DNA from: Ramazzottius varieornatus
Lineage: Eukaryota; Tardigrada; Eutardigrada; Parachela; Ramazzottiidae
Assembly (NCBI GenBank): GCA_001949185.1
Contig: BDGG01000002.1
Location: 1,857,826-1,921,825 of the forward strand
DNA length: 64,000 nt
Direction: 5' to 3'
The notes under the pieces are model-generated. The model made no database searches. It was not told the DNA's origin and saw only the letters and a list, made by a program, of their open reading frames with translations. This document shows, piece by piece, positions 57,677 through 64,000 of this stretch. The position numbers were made by a program, and so were the translations under genes. Position 1 is the first letter of the stretch, and the number at the start of each line of letters is the position of its first letter.

Positions 57677-57880
57677 GTACACGAACGACAAGAAACTATG
57701 GGCCAGTAAAAATTACGGACCAAGCCTTTTCGCTACGGCGGTACGGAACCATGTACGCGCGCGACTCGTCCACACTAATGTACTTTCTGTCGCTTTTCTA
57801 CGGTTGGATTTAAATTTTGTCGTCTTTTCCGCCTGGCCCATAATTTTTACTGGCCCGTATTTCCTCGTCGCGTGTTTACA
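57677..57880. mobile_element. Family A foldback element downstream of sulfatase D
   Basis: GACAAGAAACTATGGGCC then AGTAAAAATTACGGACC is mirrored by GGCCCATAATTTTTACTGG and CCCGTATTTCCTCGTC. The hallmark GCCTTTTCGCTACGGCGGTA is present. It is likely in or near the 3' UTR of sulfatase D. Confidence 0.68.
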
Positions 57881-58271
57881 TATCGCAGAAGTGAAATCTA
57901 ATGTTTAATGTTTAAGACAAGCGAGAAAGGATCTTTAATTTGTGGAACGTGCCAAGAGATCCAATCGGATAGAACTAGGTACAACACCCTACTGAAGAAA
58001 ACTCTTGGTTGCACCAATCCCAGATTCCCCATAGGGAGCGCGAGATCCAGAGCTTCCAACCGGAACTGCAAATTCATGAAAAAAAACACTATCCAGTTGA
58101 TTGATACTTTGCAAAGACACGCTGAGCGTATTACAAAATCAATTGATCAACTGGTGCCGGAAAACCGAAAATTATATCGTTACGGGGAACCATCGTTGAG
58201 TCTCCGAAAACCCGGATATTACACCCTCCGGAACACAAACGGATAGGCCGCAGCGCTCGGTTATTCTGGAC

Positions 58272-61200
58272 GGGAACTCCCACACGGTCGTAATGACCAG
58301 ACTGAATCACTGATTTTTCTTCAGTGATCCCATACTCTTCCTTCATTTGACTGCTCCTTTGCTTTGGTAAGTTTTGCGGAATACGTGTAAAAAGCCAGGA
58401 TGGCAGCCAGACGACGAGCGAGGGACAACTCCGTGGAAGAGGAGGACGCTGAGCTACCTGAAGAAGCCTCCAAAACAACGGGTACTGCTCACCACTGAGG
58501 GTGCACCAAGACTTTCTAGCCTAGCTTTGCCGGTTTATTCTTCCCCTTTTCAGGTCGATCGACCCGTAAACGCACTGTCAAAGACATGGCGGAGTCTGAA
58601 GAAGATCCAGAAAAGCAGCGTCTGCAGAAAGCTCACAGCAAACGTAAGTTGTATGCAGCTTGGCTGATGAACGGGTCGGGAATTCCCAGTCTTACATTTT
58701 TCATTGATTCATGATGTTCTTACGGGAAGCTTATTGTTTCTGCAAATTACATCGTCGTCATGTTTTTCGACCAGAGATGCATGATGCTAAACATGGCGGG
58801 CCAGAAAGCGGGACAGAAATGGAAGCTTGATGATCGTGCTGTTTACGGCGAGAATCTTCAAGTTCGTGATTTAATCATCGTCCAGCATCCCTTCAAAATG
58901 GACCAGTTTCAACAATGGTCCAGAGCCGAAATCCGAATGGTCACGTTTGTGCGAAAGTCTGCCGATGGTCTAGTTAAACAACTAGAAGAGAGGGCCATTG
59001 TACGTACAGATCAACTTTGATGTGTTTTGATCCAGTTTTTATTATTATTGTGTTATACTGTAACATATGAGGCTGGCCGCAAAAACGGGTTGGGAACTCC
59101 CAGTCTGTTTGAACCTGCAGAGTTTTCCGCAGAAATTTTCCGTATTCTATTTCCAGGGAAGATCTCGAAAGAAAGCTTGCGAACAGCTCTCCCCTTCCCA
59201 CCAGGAGAAAGAACAGAGCTTTGTGAATGGCCTGTTCGCTGACTTGGACGGCCCAAAGTCTACACCTGATCGTGAACCTTGTCCTGAAAACTATCTTCCC
59301 GAAGAATCACAGCAGCTGGATTTGCCTATGACGCAGGACAACGATTCGAGTCTCGGTGAGGAAAACCGCCATAGCGAGACAGTCAATACCGGATCAACCG
59401 ATCATACCAACGCCGCTGTCAAGTTGCAGCACCGGACAAGGACGCGACAGACATCGTGAAGCCTCACCTGCCTCTCGCTTCACGTCTAATGGATGACAAT
59501 GGAAGTTTGATCCTTATACTGGGCGCCGATTGACAGGTACGGACCCTCACTACCCGCATGACGTCAGAAGTGTGTTTTTCGCTGCGAAGAGAAGTTATGA
59601 CGTCAGTGCATCATTCAGATGAAACGTCTGGATGACGCCATGTTGCTCGTGGGTGCTTCTACACACCACAGCTAACCCACATAGTGACGTCACAGCCAGT
59701 AAATCCGAAGGATTTTATCCTTTTTCCTTTTAGGTCCTCGTGAACGGTTCTCCATCACGCCTGAGTCGTCACCAGAAAAACTACCGCGTCCCAGGATTGA
59801 CTGAAGCGAGGACACCGAAGAGAACGGACGAGGTATTTCAGTTTCACCTTGGAAATTTCACCGGATTTCGATTGCCTATTTTTTTTTTAAATTCTGTTTC
59901 TGTCCCGCATCACAATGATCGATCAGCGCAAAACGGGAATTCCCTTCTGGAAAGCCGAGAAGTTTGGCCTTGCGCGGTAAGCGCAAAACTTCCGTTGACG
60001 ACAGTTTTCTAAGTGCAATGTTTTTTTCAGATGCACTTGGTGGCCGACGTGCTTCCAGATCCAGCTATCCGACGCAACGCAGACGTCCGGGCCAGGGAGT
60101 CGTCTGGAGCGATGAAGATGATGAAGAAGCTGAAAGTGATCGGAAGTCTCCAGTACATGGTACGCTCAACTTTCTGTCTTTATTTAACATCCGTACCAGC
60201 AGTATTTTCGCAGGCTCGTCGAAACCCACGGAGTCTCTCTCTCCTCATGCGATAGCATCATCGCATGGGCAGCGACAGACTATAGATGGGAACTCTCTGT
60301 CGACCAAATCAAGAAACTCGAATGGTATGTTGAGACTTTCACATCGGACAATACAGCCATCATTCGAAGTTTCTACAGCAGATGGAACTCCACTCAACAG
60401 TACTCCGGATCCGCTGGCTTCAAGTACCGTTCCGTATCCCATTTCAAATTGTATTGTAATTTGTCCATGCTAACCTAGTTCCAGTGTCAGGAAAATACCC
60501 ACATGCTTCACGAGGATCGAACCCAGCGTTCCTAAAGCCAGAGTACCTGAAGCCGTGGAAAGGAACTGGTGCCTTGAGGTACTGCAGGGATATTGCAGTG
60601 AAACTGCCTAAGACACCAGGTCAGAGCCGGCCTTAACTTGCTGGCAGCCCATTATAACCCGTTTTGATAATGTATTGGTTTCAGCCGCCGGCTCCAGTTC
60701 ACTACTGGGGAGCCGCAGCTCGGACGCATATGGGAACCCCCACCCTGTTTTAAAGCTGAAAGCTTCCTCGAGTCCGGCTGGAAGGAATGCTCGATCACCC
60801 TCCAGTGAGCAACGCCTTCAACAAATTTTATTCCATCTGCATCACACAAAATAAAAATGTTTATCTTTAGGTGGTCTCACGCCTCTTCAAAAGAACCTGC
60901 TGCAACGTGTGAAGAACAGCATAAAGAATCCGGGATATGGAAAGGAAGAAATGTTTCCGGGTAGCTTGCGGTGGGTCTTGACGGCTCGTTTCTCCGTCTT
61001 CAAGAAGCAACTCCGATCCAATCCGATGCTTGATGCGGTCGACCTCGCACTTCTCCTGTTCGGTAGCCACAAGACCGCCATGGCCATTTGCACCGGCCGG
61101 AACTTCGGGCTGCAGGCCGCTCTAGGCCGTGATACCGTCATCGATATCACGGGTACGCTTCCTGAACACATAATTGTGGATAGTTCTGACGGTGCTTTGG

Positions 61201-61481
61201 GGACTCCCTAACTGTTTTGGTTTCGCAGGCTGGATAAACACTTATCATCCACACTGCGCGAAGAACCCGGTGGTTCACATCAGTGTCGAAGACCTTCTTG
61301 GAGCTTTCAGCAAGCGTCTGACGTACTATCGGAAAGCAAGCTCGACAAGTGACTATGATCGATATGGGGCTGGAGCCTCTACCAGTAAGGCAAGGGATTC
61401 TCCCGTACCGTACATCGACGAGGGGGAAGGAGATCTGTAGACAGCAGTGTCGCTGTTCTCTTTGTCCGTTTGGGGACTCCC
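58272..61481. promoter_or_regulatory. Row of seven kappaB-like 10-mers
   Basis: GGGAACTCCC (58272), GGGAATTCCC (58678), GGGAACTCCC (59092), GGGAATTCCC (59935), GGGAACCCCC (60732), GGGGACTCCC (61199) and GGGGACTCCC (61472) all fit GGGRNNYYCC. All lie outside the exons I could place: one upstream, five intronic and one after the stop. Flanks of some copies are loosely alike (GGCCGCA.. before the motif), so they could be the conserved core of a dispersed repeat rather than binding sites. Confidence 0.35.
58400..61440 (+). CDS. Nuclear-looking protein with possible BEN domain, middle exons incomplete
   Basis: The ATG at 58400 gives a charged start (MAARRRARDNSVEEEDAEL) in exon 58400-58481, joined in phase to 58554-58643 (RSTRKRTVKDMAESEEDPEK). 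Secure later exons, all in phase, are 60031-60159 (RRRPGQGVVWSDEDDEEAES), 60214-60423, 60485-60619 (PEYLKPWKGTGALRYCRDIA), 60871-61152 and 61229-61440 (stop). Between them, an open block at about 59158-59455 (GPKSTPDREPCPENYLPEES) and one at about 59734-59829 (SITPESSPEKLPRP) are probably exons, but I could not fix their borders. The C-terminal globular part (TPLQKNLLQRVKNSI, DLALLLFGSHKTAMAICTG, VIDITG, HISVEDLLGAF) resembles a BEN domain, a DNA-binding fold of chromatin proteins. That call is tentative. Acid/basic low-complexity runs suit a nuclear protein. Confidence 0.5.
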
Positions 61482-61756
61482 TGCCAATGGAAATCTGCTT
61501 TTGAGCTAGATTTCCATTGGACAACGCGTTAGCTCCGTCTGTCATTTTAGTTTGTCAGTTTGAGAACTTCCTCGTGGATGTTACGAGAACCTCGAATGCT
61601 GCTAAAGTAAAAATATCACTCAGATCCGTGCTACCTTCGTCTCAGTCGTTAAAAGCCCCCCGCGAACGTAGGAGCTAGGACGAACCGAAAAGCAGAAAAT
61701 ACTCCGTCTCTGTTGCCTAAACCGCAGCTTATTTCTGGATAGGGATTGGAGCAGTC

Positions 61757-64000
61757 ATGAGTTCAGTGCATTTCATCTCCATAACCAAGATCCACAGTCT
61801 TTCACTTAGATCTGACGCCTTGGATCCAGTGTTTGCTGTGGCCTTGGAAGACGCTAAAAAACGGTACCAGAATCTGCTGACCAATTCCAGCTGGTCCATG
61901 CAGCAGATCGATGATGATTCTAGTGATCCGAGCTCACTTTTTCCCGTATTGACCACCCTTTCAAACCTTTATCGGAATCAACTCCACCAGGCAGGAATTC
62001 CTATTGTCATATTTGCACCAGGTGAGTAACCGCCCATGACTCGTGGAATCGGATTTTTGGACTTGCGTAATTGCCGTAATTGCGTAATCCGTTGCAGTAA
62101 TTGCCCGTCAACTGCTTACTATTGCCGACTTTGCAAGAGGTACCACAACCGCTTGCCCAATGACCTGCCAATCTGATTTCAGCATCCGATCTTAATTGCA
62201 GAAATGGATCTTCTCATAGTACCTTGGTGCGTGCAACCTCACAGTGCGCTAATAAAAGAATTACGTGATAGACTAGAAGTTTCTACGTCAAAGTGGGAAT
62301 GCATATGCGAAACTGGTTTATTGATGAACAGCGCGGCGGACGATCCAGCGTTTTGTGATCCGGTGCGTTTCCCGACACTAGTCTCTTTTTCTGTGGCGTC
62401 GACCAGAGCATACGGTGAAGCAGTACATAGCCTGGCCAGCGAGTACCTCTGGAAGAATATCGCCGTTTTGCATGATAATGGAACATTGAACCAGTCATTT
62501 GGAATGTGAATGCGCACTCACGAGCAATGTCGAGGGGCACTGTCGGTTTTTCGCGCGTTGTTTTAAAACATATTACACACCTCCATCGGCTCAACCGCCG
62601 GGAATATTCAGCCAGGTCTCCGCCACGCACAGAGTCATTCACGCAGTGAGTTCAGTCATCGTAAAGGTGCATACTAGACGTTGTGGCAAACTCAGAAGTT
62701 AATTGGCGATGACAAACCTGACCTGTGGTGTTAACAGTAATTCTTCTGTGTACGGGAACGCAGTTTCTGCAAGTGATCATGGTACTGAATTCCACCGCAC
62801 CACTCCGATATTTCACGAGTCCCTTTGTATATCGTCCAAGACGTAGATTGATCTACAGAGCGCGGCGGCAGATGTTGGAGTGAACAATGGAGAATACGTA
62901 AGATGGCAATATCTTTAATCGTCCAGGTGCTGAAAGCATTCTTTCTGTATAGTTTTTCGTCTTTTTATACGAGCTGGAAGTACTGGATGATCCCTTTTTC
63001 GCTTAAGTCAATCTTACCGATGCGGCAAGTATCAATGGAAATCAAGTGTGAATTCTGGTTCCGTTTGTGCACTACGCTTTGTTGTTGAAGAAACACGGTT
63101 GCGAGTTGCGAGTTACGATTTTGGTTTATGGAACAATTGGGTCAGTGCGTATAATGCTGGTTCGCAGAATACAACATTGCTGTTTCGAAACCTGTTGGTA
63201 ATCCGGTCTCCACCTGTTCCTTGGGACGACATACAGTCGGCTCTATCGTCCATTGAAAGCAGAAAGCGCACAATGTACGGAAAGCCAGTGTGTAAAAACC
63301 AAATGGTGAGTGACCTCTACGAAATCACCTACTGCTACGCTCAGGTTGGCACGTGTTTCTGCAGCGCAACGAGTTCGCGGACCAATGCTATGAAGCGGTG
63401 ATAACAGTAGGCCAGGTAAGGTCAAACACAGCCCATAACTTTCCTCAGAGGAAGGTAAAAACCTTCTTACGTCTTGCCTGAAGCGTCGATGTTATGTTGC
63501 TCTCACGCTCAAGGTTATGGATAGCAACTGCGCAACATCTCGTGACATCTCCGGGTGCACAAGTGGTCGTTTTCTAGCCGCCAAATTCCTCAACCGTACC
63601 TACGATTCTTCTGCTCAGTGGCGTTCGTTCACAATCTCACCTACCAGTTCAAGGGTTGTTCACGCTAATATTCAGACATTCAATTTCACTTCTCTACAAT
63701 TCGAAATAAAGCACATTACACGAATTTGAATTGTTTCTGCGCGTACGCGTTTACAGCAGATTATTTTTCCAGACGGTCTTGACGTACTTTACGGAATCTC
63801 GCGAACTGTCACCGGTAAACGGTTGGAAAATAGAGTGGCAGCTGGGGTACCCGCCTCCAGATCGACCATTGTGCGGGTTGGACGGCTTGAAATGCCATGC
63901 TCATCGATGGATGACATACCTACCGATCGCTGTGGTAGCACTACTGTCCGTGATATTCGGGCTACTGCGGTGCGCTGATCGAAAAAACCTATCTGGGAAA
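61757..64000 (+). CDS. ANF-receptor / receptor guanylate cyclase-like, ectodomain and TM (runs off right edge)
   Basis: Exon 1 is 61757-62021 and exon 2 is 62202-62505, in phase. Later exons are recognised by content: about 63130-63303 (VPWDDIQSALSSIESRK), 63361-63416 (WHVFLQRNEFADQCYEAVI), 63512-63649 (GRFLAAKFLNRTYD) and 63773 onward. Exons between 62506 and 63130 are not resolved. The ectodomain has the ANF-receptor fold signature: a repeat of Asp/Ala-rich first helix (DPVFAVALEDA), FPTLVSFSVASTRAYG and YLWKNIAVLHD. The last exon reads NGWKIEWQLGYPPPDRPLCG, as in natriuretic receptors just before the membrane, then a TM helix (MTYLPIAVVALLSVIFGLL) and a basic stop-transfer. A kinase-homology or cyclase domain would lie beyond the edge. 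The N-terminus lacks a clear signal peptide, so an upstream exon may be missing. Confidence 0.68.

Noticed and set aside
58760-59020. 86-codon frame between two exons of the 58-61 kb gene
   Set aside because: It does not join in phase with the exon before it, and the phase-compatible frame stops after 18 codons, so I did not accept it as an exon.
1-64000. tRNA, rRNA, CRISPR, operon-type or bacterial insertion features
   Set aside because: I found no tRNA-like fold with A and B boxes, no rRNA-like stretch, no regular spacer array and no intronless bacterial-type gene, so horizontal transfer is not supported.

Overview
This is nuclear DNA of a small-genome metazoan. Most genes have many short introns (about 55-300 bp) with GT-AG borders, and the proteins are animal types: a Cys-loop receptor, a neprilysin, a GLUT transporter, an RFX factor, arylsulfatase-B-like enzymes and a receptor with an ANF-type ectodomain. 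Compact genes, intron-rich structure, ciliary genes and a strongly diverged natriuretic-receptor-like family fit a tardigrade best; that assignment is an inference and no marker gene proves it. I rebuilt exon models by hand and checked splice phase at every junction given.

Layout. 1-761 (-): 5' end of RBM19/MRD1. 1218-2815 (+): Cab45/SDF4. 3305-3840 (-): small secreted protein. 6838-9319 (+): LRRC43. 9320-20652: gene-poor, crowded with foldback (MITE-like) elements, with one ANF-receptor gene fragment and one weak minus-strand gene. 20653-24689 (+): N-terminal-motor kinesin. 24761-26687 (-): GLUT-type transporter. 27386-30933 (+): M13 peptidase. 31078-33893 (-): arylsulfatase B-like A. 36148-37132 (+) and 37734-38438 (-): two small secreted Cys-containing proteins. 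40459-43062 (-): arylsulfatase B-like B. 43526-47129 (-): RFX factor. 48372-50504 (+): divergent nicotinic-type receptor subunit. 50549-51578 (-): Ala/Lys-rich secreted protein. 51579-55559: gene-poor, with a chain of foldback elements. 55560-57573 (+): arylsulfatase B-like D. 58400-61440 (+): nuclear-looking protein with a possible BEN domain. 61757-64000 (+): ANF-receptor/guanylate-cyclase-like receptor running off the edge.

How the genes relate. There is no operon-like unit. Three sulfatases of one subfamily lie within 27 kb but are separated by unrelated genes; their shared first intron positions point to local duplication. LRRC43, RFX and possibly the kinesin are cilium-associated families. 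Several neighbours are convergent with very short gaps (71 bp, 144 bp and 44 bp between stop codons).

The most unusual material is the repeat landscape: at least six foldback families, one nested insertion, a nearly full-length 670-bp hairpin, and short hairpins in introns of four genes. Next come a row of seven kappaB-like 10-mers in the noncoding parts of the 58-61 kb gene, a receptor with an aberrant pore segment, a sulfatase with a long mucin/Gly-rich linker, and a His-rich repeat tail on LRRC43. No tRNA, rRNA, CRISPR array or prokaryotic feature was seen.
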